In this document: piece by piece, positions 8,581-16,225 of the stretch
Layout of the letters: every line of letters begins with the position of its first letter
How positions within the stretch are numbered: position 1 is the stretch's first letter
Origin: an uncultured Acetatifactor sp.
GTDB taxonomy: Bacteria; Bacillota; Clostridia; Lachnospirales; Lachnospiraceae
Assembly (NCBI GenBank): GCA_904501885.1
Contig: CAJGCP010000029.1
Location: 1 to 26,967, forward strand
Reading direction: 5' to 3'
Length of the DNA stretch: 26,967 bases
Translations under genes and position numbers: made by a program
The notes under the pieces: model-generated
The model's database searches: none
Told to the model about the DNA's origin: nothing
The model's input: the letters and a program-made list of their open reading frames with translations, nothing else

Positions 8581-8811
8581 TTACGCGATTGCATTTTTGA
8601 TCATCTCTACTGCTTCTTCTACAGTCGTGATGTTCTCAGCACTTTCAGCTGCAATTTCAATATCGAACTCTTCTTCAATACCCATGATAATTTGGAACAA
8701 ATCTAAAGAATCTGCACCCAAGTCATCCTGAAATGTAGTTTCCATGGTAATCTCATCAGGATCAACATTCAATACTTCTGCAATTACTTTTTTCAGTTTT
8801 TCAAATTCCAT
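8581..8811 (-). CDS. acpP: acyl carrier protein
   Basis: ACP carries growing fatty acyl chains on a 4'-phosphopantetheine arm through the cytosolic FAS II cycle. The 76-residue acidic protein has the standard length, and the attachment serine is S35 in DDLGADSLD. Helix II and the recognition face follow (FQIIMGIEEEFDIEI). The ATG at 8811 has AAGGA six bases upstream. It lies 16 bases after plsX, whose product takes acyl groups from ACP, and so belongs to the same operon. The usual fabD/fabG/fabF neighbours are not here. Confidence 0.98.
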   Translation of the reverse strand: MEFEKLKKVIAEVLNVDPDEITMETTFQDDLGADSLDLFQIIMGIEEEFDIEIAAESAENITTVEEAVEMIKNAIA

Positions 8812-8827
8812 AAGTTATCCTTCTTTC

Positions 8828-9838
8828 TTAAATCTCAGGAACAATATGCTCCCTTATTTTATCATTTATATTCTGCTCCTTAAATGCAATGCATTGGAGG
8901 ATAGAATTTCGTATTTCAGCAGCCTTGCTGCTTCCGTGAGTCTTGACCACAAGGCCATTCAACCCAAGCATGGGTGCTCCGCCATGTTCTTCTGTGCTAA
9001 AACTCTTTACTACACCCTTCAGTGCAGGTTTTATCATTACCGCACCAATCTTAGTAACCAAAGAACTCATCAGACCGGCTTTGATTTTTTTAATGAGGAC
9101 AGAGCTGACACCTTCCATGGTTTTCAACAGGACATTGCCTGCAAACGCATCGCATACAATCACATCTGCCACACCTGCCGGAACATCTCTGGCTTCCACA
9201 TTACCCACAAAATGGATATCAGAACATTCTTTCAGCAGTGGATAGGTCTCTTTGACCAGGGCATTTCCCTTTTCTTCTTCCACACCGATATTCAGGATGC
9301 CGACTTTGGGATTCTTTATGCCCACCACATGCTCCATATAGATACTGCCCATCTTAGCAAACTGTACTAAATTCAGCGGCTTTGCATCCACATTTGCGCC
9401 ACAGTCAATCAATAGTGCTACTCCTGTGGCAGTGGGGATAATTGGTGCCAAAGGAGCTCTATCTACCCCTTTGATACGTCCGATAATTACCTGACCGCCC
9501 ACTAAAATTGCTCCGGTACTTCCTGCAGAAACAAGCGCATCACAGGTACCTTCCTTCACCAAATTCATGGCTTTCACCAGGGAGGAATCTTTTTTGCGTC
9601 GAATCGCCATTACAGGAGGCTCTCCGGTCTCAATGACTTCCGTAGCAGAAACAACTTCCAAACGTTCCGCAGGATAAGTATATTTCTTTAGTTCTTCGGA
9701 AACCACATCTTCCTGTCCGACAAGATATACCTGAATGCGGGAATCGGCATTTACTGCCTCCACAGCGCCCTTGACAATCTCAACAGGTGCGTTGTCTCCG
9801 CCCATGGCATCCACTGCAACACGAACCAAATCGTACAT
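8828..9838 (-). CDS. plsX: phosphate acyltransferase PlsX
   Basis: PlsX converts acyl-ACP and phosphate to acyl phosphate, the donor used by PlsY to acylate glycerol 3-phosphate in the first step of phospholipid synthesis. The protein is 336 residues from the chosen start, the usual family length, and opens with the family motif VAVDAMGGDNAP at 7-18; other family stretches are VSAGSTGA and DGVVVKTHG-like GLVVKTHGSS. The ATG at 9838 is preferred over one five codons upstream because AGAGG lies seven bases before it, and the upstream ATG overlaps that ribosome binding site. It is the first gene after the promoter at 9878-9906 and is followed by acpP. Confidence 0.96.
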   Translation of the reverse strand: MYDLVRVAVDAMGGDNAPVEIVKGAVEAVNADSRIQVYLVGQEDVVSEELKKYTYPAERLEVVSATEVIETGEPPVMAIRRKKDSSLVKAMNLVKEGTCDALVSAGSTGAILVGGQVIIGRIKGVDRAPLAPIIPTATGVALLIDCGANVDAKPLNLVQFAKMGSIYMEHVVGIKNPKVGILNIGVEEEKGNALVKETYPLLKECSDIHFVGNVEARDVPAGVADVIVCDAFAGNVLLKTMEGVSSVLIKKIKAGLMSSLVTKIGAVMIKPALKGVVKSFSTEEHGGAPMLGLNGLVVKTHGSSKAAEIRNSILQCIAFKEQNINDKIREHIVPEI

Positions 9839-9877
9839 GATTTTTCCTCTCATTTCTTAACGGTACATTCATAAATT

Positions 9878-9906
9878 ACTATAATGTATACGCGTATAAA
9901 AATCAA
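9878..9906 (-). promoter_or_regulatory. promoter of the plsX-acpP-rnc-smc-ftsY-ilvA operon, with a palindrome in the spacer
   Basis: On the minus strand TTGATT (9901-9906) and TATAGT (9878-9883) are 17 bases apart. The spacer contains the perfect 12-bp palindrome TATACGCGTATA at 9887-9898, a possible operator. The start codon of plsX follows about 40 bases after the -10 box. The site lies downstream of the rpmF terminator at 9927-9946, so the operon starts independently. Confidence 0.75.
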
Positions 9907-9921
9907 GATTTTTTTGTACAA

Positions 9922-9946
9922 GAAAAGGGCGTTCTATTGAACGCCC
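9922..9946 (-). terminator. rho-independent terminator after rpmF
   Basis: GGGCGTTC (9927-9934) and GAACGCCC (9939-9946) form a perfect 8-bp GC-rich stem closed by the tetraloop TATT. Minus-strand sequence continues with TTTTCTTG. It lies 31 bases after the rpmF stop codon and before the plsX promoter. Confidence 0.85.
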
Positions 9947-9977
9947 GATTTCATTCTGTATAACGCAAATTTAGTTA

Positions 9978-10160
9978 TTATGCTTCAACATCAACAACCT
10001 GCTTCTTGTTATAAGAACCACAAGCTTTACAAACTCTATGAGGCATCATAAGTGCACCACATTTGCTACACTTTACAAGTGTAGGAGCGCTCATCTTCCA
10101 GTTTGCTCTTCTCTTATCTCTTCTACCTTTGGAAGATTTATTCTTAGGACAAATAGACAT
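9978..10160 (-). CDS. rpmF: 50S ribosomal protein L32
   Basis: L32 is a small protein of the large ribosomal subunit. The 60 residues show the basic N-terminus (KGRRDKRRANWKM) and a zinc ribbon with CSKC at 31-34 and CKAC at 44-47, so this is the zinc-binding (C+) form. The ATG at 10160 follows AGGAGGTG, a near-perfect ribosome binding site. The gene begins two bases after the stop of the YceD/DUF177 gene, a pairing seen widely in bacteria (ylbN-rpmF in Bacillus), and ends before a terminator. Confidence 0.98.
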   Translation of the reverse strand: MSICPKNKSSKGRRDKRRANWKMSAPTLVKCSKCGALMMPHRVCKACGSYNKKQVVDVEA

Positions 10161-10162
10161 CG

Positions 10163-10690
10163 TTACACCTCCTTATTTGCGTTGAAGATATCTTGTATTA
10201 CTGCCATGCGAGGATCAGGTACGAAGGTATCGCAGCTACATTCCTTCACATTCAGATTCTGCCCGCATTTCATGCACAAACCTTTGCAGTCTTCTTTGCA
10301 CAGAATCTTGGCAGGCCAACTACATAAAATTTCATGATACACAAAAGTCTCTACATCGAGTTGATACCCATCCATAAAACATTCTTTGTCTTCATCATCC
10401 AGGTCTTCCACCTGTAATTCCGGGGAAGTAACAATACGATGAAACGTCAAATGCATGGGAGTCGTCACCTCAGTCAAACACCTGTCACAATTGGTAGAAA
10501 ACTCTAAATCAAGAGTTCCTTCTATCAATGCCTTGCCTGATTCCGCATTGGACAGTTGAAGCATCACATCGGATTTACTCTTAATATCGAAGGTGCCCAT
10601 CTTGGATGCGAATGTCTGCATATCCAGGGGGACGCACCTATGTAGTTGCTTTCCCTCAGATGTAAAAACATCGGACAAGTTGATTAACAT
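10163..10690 (-). CDS. yceD: YceD family protein (DUF177)
   Basis: The 175-residue protein belongs to the DUF177/YceD family, almost always encoded before rpmF; members have been linked to 23S rRNA accumulation in bacteria and plant chloroplasts, but the exact action is unclear. It has a CDRC pair at 68-71 and a C-terminal cysteine cluster, C131, C135, C139, C142 (CKEDCKGLCMKCG followed by QNLN), then C151 and C153, which probably binds zinc. The ATG at 10690 has AGGAG five bases upstream; a longer in-frame reading would run through the promoter and is rejected. The gene starts from its own promoter at 10734-10762 and is followed by rpmF with a two-base gap. Confidence 0.93.
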   Translation of the reverse strand: MLINLSDVFTSEGKQLHRCVPLDMQTFASKMGTFDIKSKSDVMLQLSNAESGKALIEGTLDLEFSTNCDRCLTEVTTPMHLTFHRIVTSPELQVEDLDDEDKECFMDGYQLDVETFVYHEILCSWPAKILCKEDCKGLCMKCGQNLNVKECSCDTFVPDPRMAVIQDIFNANKEV

Positions 10691-10721
10691 AGCCACTCCT
10701 GTGCAAAATCGTGTAATTTTC

Positions 10722-10752
10722 ACACACTGATTCATTATACATATCGGTGTGT
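10722..10752. promoter_or_regulatory. inverted repeat around the -10 box of the yceD-rpmF promoter, candidate operator
   Basis: Minus strand ACACACCGAT (10752-10743) and ATCAGTGTGT (10731-10722) are 10-base arms matching in nine positions with an 11-base spacer, so the half-sites are 21 bp apart, about two helical turns. The TATAAT box is in the middle. Because transcription would start inside the distal arm, the repeat can act as DNA rather than as an RNA hairpin. The cognate regulator is unknown. Confidence 0.5.
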
Positions 10753-10762
10753 TGTTTGTCAA
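10734..10762 (-). promoter_or_regulatory. near-consensus promoter of yceD-rpmF
   Basis: TTGACA (10757-10762) and TATAAT (10734-10739) on the minus strand are both perfect and 17 bases apart. This is the strongest promoter seen in the window, as expected for a ribosomal protein gene. It lies between the ackA stop codon at 10776 and the yceD start at 10690. Confidence 0.9.
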
Positions 10763-10775
10763 CTTATTTTGTAAA

Positions 10776-11969
10776 TTATTTTACAAGTCTTGCAGTCTCT
10801 CTTGCAATCGCCAATTCCTCATTGGTAGGAATCACACACACAGTGGTCTTGCTATCTGCGGTGGAAATGATATTGTCATCGCCACGCTTATTATTTGCTT
10901 CCTTATCGATGGTAACACCAAGGTATCCTAAGTAATCGCAAATCATCTCACGGGTGATAGGACTGTTCTCACCAACACCTGCGGTGAAGCAGATGGCATC
11001 TACACCATTCATTGCAGCTGCGTAAGCACCAATGTATTTTGCCACACGATAGCAGAAACTCTTCTGTGCACGCACACAATTTTCTTTCTTCTCAAAATAT
11101 CCGTCTTCCACATCTCTGGAATCGGAAGAAGCTTCTGTCAGACCCAGCAAGCCGGACTTCTTATTCAGCATATTCAAAAGCTCTTTGATATCCATACCTT
11201 CTTTGTTAGCAAGGAATTCCAATACGCCGGCATCAATATCACCGGAACGGGTACCCATCACAAGACCTTCCAAGGGAGTCATACCCATAGATGTATCAAC
11301 GCACTTACCATTCTTTACCGCAGACACACTTGCGCCGTTGCCAAGGTGGCAAACGATAATCTTCATATCTTCATAGTTCTTGCCCAAGAATTCTGCGCAA
11401 TGCTGGGATACATAGTGATGGCTGGTTCCGTGGAAACCATATCTTCTCACACCGTATTTTTTATAATATTCATAGGGAATTGCATACAAATATGCTTCCT
11501 CCGGCATAGTCTGATGGAATGCAGTATCGAACACGCCAACCATGGGTACATTGGGCATCAACTCTTTGCAGGCATTTACGCCAACCAAGTTGGCAGGATT
11601 ATGCAACGGTGCCAAATCGTTACACTCTGTCACTGCAGCCAACACATCTGCGTCCAGAATTGCAGAACATGCGAACTTCTCGCCGCCATGTACCATACGA
11701 TGTCCAACTGCATCGATTTCATCCGTGCTCTTCAGCACGCCGGTTTTCGGGTTGGTCATCGCTTCAAGCACCAGACGGAATGCCTCTTTATGATCAGGAA
11801 TCTCTACCTTGGTCTTTTCTTTTTCGCCTCCTGCAGGAGTGTAGGAAATCATACCGCCCTCAATACCGATTCTCTCACAAAGACCTTTTGCAAGGCACTC
11901 CTCAGAAACAGAATCGATGAGCTGAAATTTCAAAGAAGAACTTCCACAGTTGATAACAAAAATTTTCAT
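10776..11969 (-). CDS. ackA: acetate kinase
   Basis: Acetate kinase turns acetyl phosphate and ADP into acetate and ATP, the main substrate-level ATP step of many fermenting Clostridia. The 397 residues are full length. The first ASKHA motif is VINCGSSSLKFQL with N7, and later family blocks are present: HRMVHGGEKF, GVFDTAFHQTMP, RRYGFHGTSHHYV, CHLGNGASV, MGTRSGDIDAG and FTAGVGENS, the last near the catalytic C-terminal region. The ATG at 11969 follows GGAGG nine bases upstream. It lies 45 bases after pta, and the two form the usual Pta-AckA unit. No convincing terminator is seen at its end; the next promoter begins within 15 bases. Confidence 0.98.
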   Translation of the reverse strand: MKIFVINCGSSSLKFQLIDSVSEECLAKGLCERIGIEGGMISYTPAGGEKEKTKVEIPDHKEAFRLVLEAMTNPKTGVLKSTDEIDAVGHRMVHGGEKFACSAILDADVLAAVTECNDLAPLHNPANLVGVNACKELMPNVPMVGVFDTAFHQTMPEEAYLYAIPYEYYKKYGVRRYGFHGTSHHYVSQHCAEFLGKNYEDMKIIVCHLGNGASVSAVKNGKCVDTSMGMTPLEGLVMGTRSGDIDAGVLEFLANKEGMDIKELLNMLNKKSGLLGLTEASSDSRDVEDGYFEKKENCVRAQKSFCYRVAKYIGAYAAAMNGVDAICFTAGVGENSPITREMICDYLGYLGVTIDKEANNKRGDDNIISTADSKTTVCVIPTNEELAIARETARLVK

Positions 11970-12014
11970 AAAACATTTCCTCCGTTATATTTAAAATATA
12001 TATTCTATTTCAAA

Positions 12015-13016
12015 CTAACTTAACTGTGCCTGTACAGCTGTCAGCGCCACTACACCTACGATATCTTCCCAGGAGCATCCTCTGGATAAGTCGTTTACAG
12101 GCTTTGCAATCCCTTGCAGCATAGGGCCATAAGCTTCGGCGCCACCCAATCTTTGTACCAGTTTATATCCAATATTACCGGCATCCAGGTTGGGGAAAAT
12201 CAGGACGTTAGCCTGACCATTCACAACACTGCCGGGTGCCTTAGACTTTGCCACGCCGGGAACCAGTGCCGCGTCGGTCTGCAATTCTCCATCTAATACC
12301 AAATGAGGATACTCCTCATGGGCAATTCTGGTTGCTTCCACTACTTTATCTACCAGAGGATGTTTTGCACTTCCCTTGGTAGAATGGCTCAACATCGCAA
12401 TCACAGGCTTCGGTCCAACTAAGGCTTTGAAGCTTTTTGCTGAAGTATCAGCAATTGCCGCCAATTCTTCTGCGGTAGGATCCTGATTCAATCCACAGTC
12501 CGCAAATATAAAGGTTCCGTTGTCTCCCATATCTTTAAACTTAGTATCCATCACGAAGAATGCGGACACCAATTTAACACCGGGAGCTGTCTTTAATATC
12601 TGTAATGCAGGTCTTAAGGTATCTGCGGTAGAATGGTTCGCACCTGCCACCATACCGTCTGCATCTCCGGCCTTAACCATAACAATGCCAAAGGTAAGAA
12701 AGTCTTTCAAAAGGATTTCTCTGGCCATTTCCATGGTCATACCTTTGGCTTTTCTGGTTTCATATAACAATTCTACATATTTATCAAGCTTGGGTGTGGT
12801 GGCGGGATTGATTACCTGTATTCCGGACAAATCCACCTCCAACCAGGTGGCACCGTCCATAATCTTTTCCTCATCGCCAACCATAATAATGTTGGCAATT
12901 CCTTCTTCCACAATCTTTGCCGCAGCAATTAAAGTTCTCTTGTCATTGGACTCAGGCAACACTATGGTGCGCTTGTCCAATCGGGCTCTTTCCTTGATTA
13001 AGTCAATATATGACAT
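12015..13016 (-). CDS. pta: phosphate acetyltransferase
   Basis: Pta converts acetyl-CoA and phosphate to acetyl phosphate, the substrate for AckA. The 333-residue protein is the short single-domain form without the N-terminal regulatory DRTGG part. Family stretches include RTIVLPESNDKRTLIAA, GMVAGANHSTADTLRPALQ, SHSTKGSAKHPLVDKV, ELQTDAALVP and NVLIFPNLDAGNIGYKLVQRL. The ATG at 13016 has AAGGAG six bases upstream. It is the first gene of the pta-ackA operon, started by the promoter at 13081-13109. Confidence 0.98.
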   Translation of the reverse strand: MSYIDLIKERARLDKRTIVLPESNDKRTLIAAAKIVEEGIANIIMVGDEEKIMDGATWLEVDLSGIQVINPATTPKLDKYVELLYETRKAKGMTMEMAREILLKDFLTFGIVMVKAGDADGMVAGANHSTADTLRPALQILKTAPGVKLVSAFFVMDTKFKDMGDNGTFIFADCGLNQDPTAEELAAIADTSAKSFKALVGPKPVIAMLSHSTKGSAKHPLVDKVVEATRIAHEEYPHLVLDGELQTDAALVPGVAKSKAPGSVVNGQANVLIFPNLDAGNIGYKLVQRLGGAEAYGPMLQGIAKPVNDLSRGCSWEDIVGVVALTAVQAQLS

Positions 13017-13080
13017 AACTTTCTCCTTTCGGTTGTGCTTTCACTTCCCCAAAATAGACTTAACAAAATTTGTCATTTAT

Positions 13081-13109
13081 ATTATACTAAAGCAAGAACC
13101 AATAAACAA
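13081..13109 (-). promoter_or_regulatory. promoter of pta-ackA
   Basis: TTGTTT (13104-13109) and a perfect TATAAT (13081-13086) on the minus strand are 17 bases apart, giving a leader of about 60 nt before pta. The region up to 13214 also has to hold the unseen promoter of the divergent tmcAL gene. Confidence 0.75.
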
Positions 13110-13214
13110 GAAATAATCCACGATAAATTGTATGTTTTCAAATACATTTGCGCATTAGAAACATATATATTTTTGTGGAAAACAAATATTTTTTTATCAA
13201 AAAGCAGGTGTTTT

Positions 13215-14483
13215 ATGAACATTAACGGCATTATTGCAGAGTATAATCCTTTTCATAACGGACATGCCTACCAGCTTTCCCAGGCCAAAGAAGCGCATAA
13301 CGCAGACTACACAATAGTTGTTATGAGCGGCAATTTCACCCAAAGAGGCGATGCTGCCATTGTAGATAAATACACCCGCACAAAAATGGCCTTACAGGCA
13401 GGTGCCGACTTAGTCCTGGAATTGCCCGTCCTCTATGCGACGGCCAGTGCTGAATATTTTGCTGCAGGGGCTGTAAGCCTGTTGGATAAGCTGGGCATTG
13501 TTACTCACTTAAACTTCGGCAGCGAATCCGGTGATATAGATGCTATATTAAGGCTTGCCAAAACCCTTTCTACCGAATCAGAACAAATACAACAATCCAT
13601 TCAGGCCTTTATGAAAGAAGGGCTCTCTTTCCCCAAAGCAAGGGAGAAAGCTTATCAAAAATCAAGCCTTCTTTCGGAAGCCGAGTTGGAATTTTTAAAT
13701 CAGCCGAATCATATTTTAGGCATTGAATATTGCAAGGCACTTATGTCGCGCAATTCATCCATGCAACCCACCACAATTACACGAATTGGCGGTGGATATA
13801 ACGATACTACAATTTCTTCCGGCATGGCTTCTGCCCGTTCCATTCGGGAAGCATTAGAAAATAGGGTTAAAGCAGACACACTGTCTGTCGAGCTACCCGA
13901 TGCAACGCTTGAGAACACCATGCCCTCCGAAGCATATCTTTTACTTAAAGAATGCATCATGAAAAAGCACATTGTTACCAGAACTGATTTCTCCCAGGCA
14001 TTGTATTACAAATTGGTTGCCGAGGAAGCACAGGGATACGAGAAATATTTAGATGTGAACAAAGAACTTTCTGACCGTATTCGAAACACCCTATCTCAGT
14101 TTAAGGATTGGGACGGATTTATCGAAAGTTTAAAAACCAAGGAACTAACTTACACCCGCATCAGCAGATGCCTCCTTCATATTCTGTTGAATATCACCAA
14201 GGATCAGATGGCATTGGCTGTTTCTATGGACCACGTACCCTACGCCCGCATTTTAGGCTTCCGCAAGAATGCTGCTCCTTTATTGACACAAATAAAAGAA
14301 CATTCTTCCATTCCAATGATTAGCAAATTGGCCGATGCAGAGCCCCTGTTAGATGACTTTGGTAAGCAATTACTTGCTTTGGAACTTTTCGCCGGCAAAA
14401 TATATCGGAGTGCCAAACTCCGCAATTCCATCTGTGATGAAAAATACGAAAACGAGTTCAGCACTCCGCTTATCATTCTTTAA
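13215..14483 (+). CDS. tmcAL: tRNA(Met) cytidine acetate ligase
   Basis: TmcAL activates acetate with ATP to acetyl-AMP and acetylates the wobble cytidine of elongator tRNA-Met (ac4C34), which helps reading of AUG. The 422 residues begin with the nucleotidyltransferase motif GIIAEYNPFHNGH, with H14 and H17 of the HxGH site, followed by MSGNFTQRGD and the helical C-terminal part. The ATG at 13215 is chosen because the protein family starts here (MNINGIIAEYNP) and GCAGGTG lies just upstream; reading further upstream gives sequence foreign to the family. It is divergent from pta-ackA, the acetate-forming genes, and ends 11 bases from the convergent UPF0210 gene. Confidence 0.94.
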   Translation: MNINGIIAEYNPFHNGHAYQLSQAKEAHNADYTIVVMSGNFTQRGDAAIVDKYTRTKMALQAGADLVLELPVLYATASAEYFAAGAVSLLDKLGIVTHLNFGSESGDIDAILRLAKTLSTESEQIQQSIQAFMKEGLSFPKAREKAYQKSSLLSEAELEFLNQPNHILGIEYCKALMSRNSSMQPTTITRIGGGYNDTTISSGMASARSIREALENRVKADTLSVELPDATLENTMPSEAYLLLKECIMKKHIVTRTDFSQALYYKLVAEEAQGYEKYLDVNKELSDRIRNTLSQFKDWDGFIESLKTKELTYTRISRCLLHILLNITKDQMALAVSMDHVPYARILGFRKNAAPLLTQIKEHSSIPMISKLADAEPLLDDFGKQLLALELFAGKIYRSAKLRNSICDEKYENEFSTPLIIL

Positions 14484-14494
14484 ACACTAATCTA

Positions 14495-15859
14495 TTAATT
14501 CTTAAAACTGTGGATGGGGGCAGGTATTCTGCCTCCTCTATTTACAAATGCGTCGCAGGAATATGGATTCACCGGCATAATCGGCGCATATCCCAACAGG
14601 CCTCCAAATTCTACTGTTTCACCAACTCCCTTTCCTATCACAGGAATAACTCTCACCGCTGTGGTCTTTTGGTTTACCATACCAATAGCCATTTCGTCTG
14701 CAATGATACCCGAAATGGTGGTCGCTTTGGTATCTCCGGGAATCGCAATCATATCCAATCCTACAGAGCATACACAAGTCATAGCCTCTAATTTTTCTAA
14801 GGTCAAAGCACCTGCTTTGACAGCATCAATCATACCTTGATCTTCGCTGACAGGAATGAATGCGCCACTCAAACCGCCAACATAGGAGGATGCCATTACG
14901 CCGCCCTTCTTTACCTGGTCATTAAGGAGAGCCAAAGCTGCTGTAGTACCGGGTGCTCCGGCATACTCCAACCCAATTTCACAAAGAATATCAGCCACGC
15001 TATCACCAACTGCAGGGGTGGGGGCAAGGGACAAATCCACAATACCAAAGGGAACGCCTAATCTTTCAGACGCCTCTTGCGCCACCAACTGGCCCACTCT
15101 CGTGACTTTGAACGCGGTCTTCTTAATGGTTTCACACAGCACCTCAAAACTTTCTCCGCGTACTTTTTCCAGGGCCGTCTTTACCACACCGGGGCCGCTG
15201 ACACCAACATTGATAATCTTATCTGCCTCTGTCACACCATGGAAGGCGCCTGCCATAAAGGGATTATCGTCAGGCGCATTGCAGAATACTACCAGTTTCG
15301 CGCAACCCAAAGAATCATTCTCCTTGGTATACTCTGCTGTTTGAACAATCATTTCACCCATCAACTTCACCGCATCCATGTTGATACCGGTTTTTGTGGA
15401 GCCCAAGTTCACAGAACTGCACACTCTGTTTGTGGTAGAAAGAGCCAACGGAATGGAACGAATGAGCAGTTCGTCTGCCGGAGTCATTCCTTTGCTAACC
15501 AGTGCAGAATACCCACCGATAAAGTTAACCCCTACCTTTTCAGCCACATCATCCAGCACCTTTGCTATGGAAGCAAAATCCTCTATCGTTTTGCATGCAG
15601 CTCCGCCGATCAATGCGATAGGTGTAACAGAAATTCTTTTATTCACAATAGGTATGCCAAACTCTCTGGAAATCTCTTCACCTACAGCAACCAAATCTTT
15701 GGTTGCTTCATAGATTTTTTTATAAATATTTGATTTTAACACTTCCAAATCTGAATCAATGCAATCCATCAGGCTGATGCCCATCGTGATGGTACGTACA
15801 TCTAAATTCTCTTCGGAAATCATTTTATTTGTCTCTGTAACTTCTCTTAAATTTATCAT
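14495..15859 (-). CDS. PFL family protein (UPF0210, DUF711)
   Basis: The 454-residue protein belongs to UPF0210/DUF711, whose fold resembles pyruvate formate-lyase type barrels but which has no established reaction. Family features are the N-terminal NLREVTETNKMISEENLDVRTITMGISLMDC stretch, GGYSALVSKGMTPAD, VGVSGPGVVKTALEKVRG and the C-terminal NPYSCDAFVNRGGRIPAP. No glycyl radical motif RVxGY is present, so it should not be called a formate acetyltransferase. The ATG at 15859 has AAAGGA about eight bases upstream. It follows the ACT-domain gene by 79 bases; the two families are found side by side in many Firmicutes, which suggests that the ACT protein senses a ligand for this one. Confidence 0.93.
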   Translation of the reverse strand: MINLREVTETNKMISEENLDVRTITMGISLMDCIDSDLEVLKSNIYKKIYEATKDLVAVGEEISREFGIPIVNKRISVTPIALIGGAACKTIEDFASIAKVLDDVAEKVGVNFIGGYSALVSKGMTPADELLIRSIPLALSTTNRVCSSVNLGSTKTGINMDAVKLMGEMIVQTAEYTKENDSLGCAKLVVFCNAPDDNPFMAGAFHGVTEADKIINVGVSGPGVVKTALEKVRGESFEVLCETIKKTAFKVTRVGQLVAQEASERLGVPFGIVDLSLAPTPAVGDSVADILCEIGLEYAGAPGTTAALALLNDQVKKGGVMASSYVGGLSGAFIPVSEDQGMIDAVKAGALTLEKLEAMTCVCSVGLDMIAIPGDTKATTISGIIADEMAIGMVNQKTTAVRVIPVIGKGVGETVEFGGLLGYAPIMPVNPYSCDAFVNRGGRIPAPIHSFKN

Positions 15860-15938
15860 ATCAATATTCCTTTATGTATCAGATATACTTTCTGTCTAAT
15901 TATTTCCTTTTCGGAATACATCAAAGCTACATCGCAGC

Positions 15939-16211
15939 TTAAATACGATGCATTTTATCAAAAATCTCTTCTTTCTGGCACTTGATTACTACGCCGATTT
16001 CTTCTCCCAAAACAGCCAGTTCGTCGGCCATATCCCCAAATGCCTTTTCCATCGTGGTGGTATCCACTACCATCATCATATTAAAGAATCCCTGTACGAT
16101 GGTTTGGGAGATATCCAAAATATTAATTTTGTTATCTGCCAGGTAGGTGCAAACCTTTGCGATAATTCCTACAGTGTCCTTTCCTACTACAGTGATAATT
16201 GTTCTTTTCAT
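15939..16211 (-). CDS. ACT domain protein (UPF0237)
   Basis: This 90-residue protein is a single ACT domain of the UPF0237 family (RTIITVVGKDTVGIIAKVCTYL at the start), related to the GcvR regulators. ACT domains bind amino acids and usually dimerise. Its length and lack of any catalytic part suggest a regulatory or ligand-sensing role. The ATG at 16211 follows GGAGG by seven bases. It lies 14 bases after the metallo-hydrolase gene and before the UPF0210 gene, its usual partner. Confidence 0.93.
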   Translation of the reverse strand: MKRTIITVVGKDTVGIIAKVCTYLADNKINILDISQTIVQGFFNMMMVVDTTTMEKAFGDMADELAVLGEEIGVVIKCQKEEIFDKMHRI

Positions 16212-16225
16212 ATTCTTTCCTCCAT

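Noticed and set aside
9914..9921. Palindrome TTGTACAA between the rpmF terminator and the plsX promoter
   Set aside because: Eight bases in AT-rich sequence are not enough to claim a binding site.
10769..10786. Inverted repeat TTGTAAA-TTAT-TTTACAA over the ackA stop codon, considered as terminator
   Set aside because: The 7-bp stem is almost all A-T and no T run follows on the minus strand; it is more likely chance in AT-rich sequence.
11346..12023. 225-codon open frame on the plus strand opposite ackA
   Set aside because: Antisense to acetate kinase; its composition is that of a reverse-complement reading and no domain is seen.
15077..15733. 218-codon open frame on the plus strand opposite the UPF0210 gene
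   Set aside because: Antisense to a conserved gene, with no start signals and no recognisable motif.
14495..15859. Calling the UPF0210 protein a pyruvate formate-lyase
   Set aside because: No glycyl radical motif or catalytic cysteine pair is present, and the length is far below that of PFL (about 740-760 residues).
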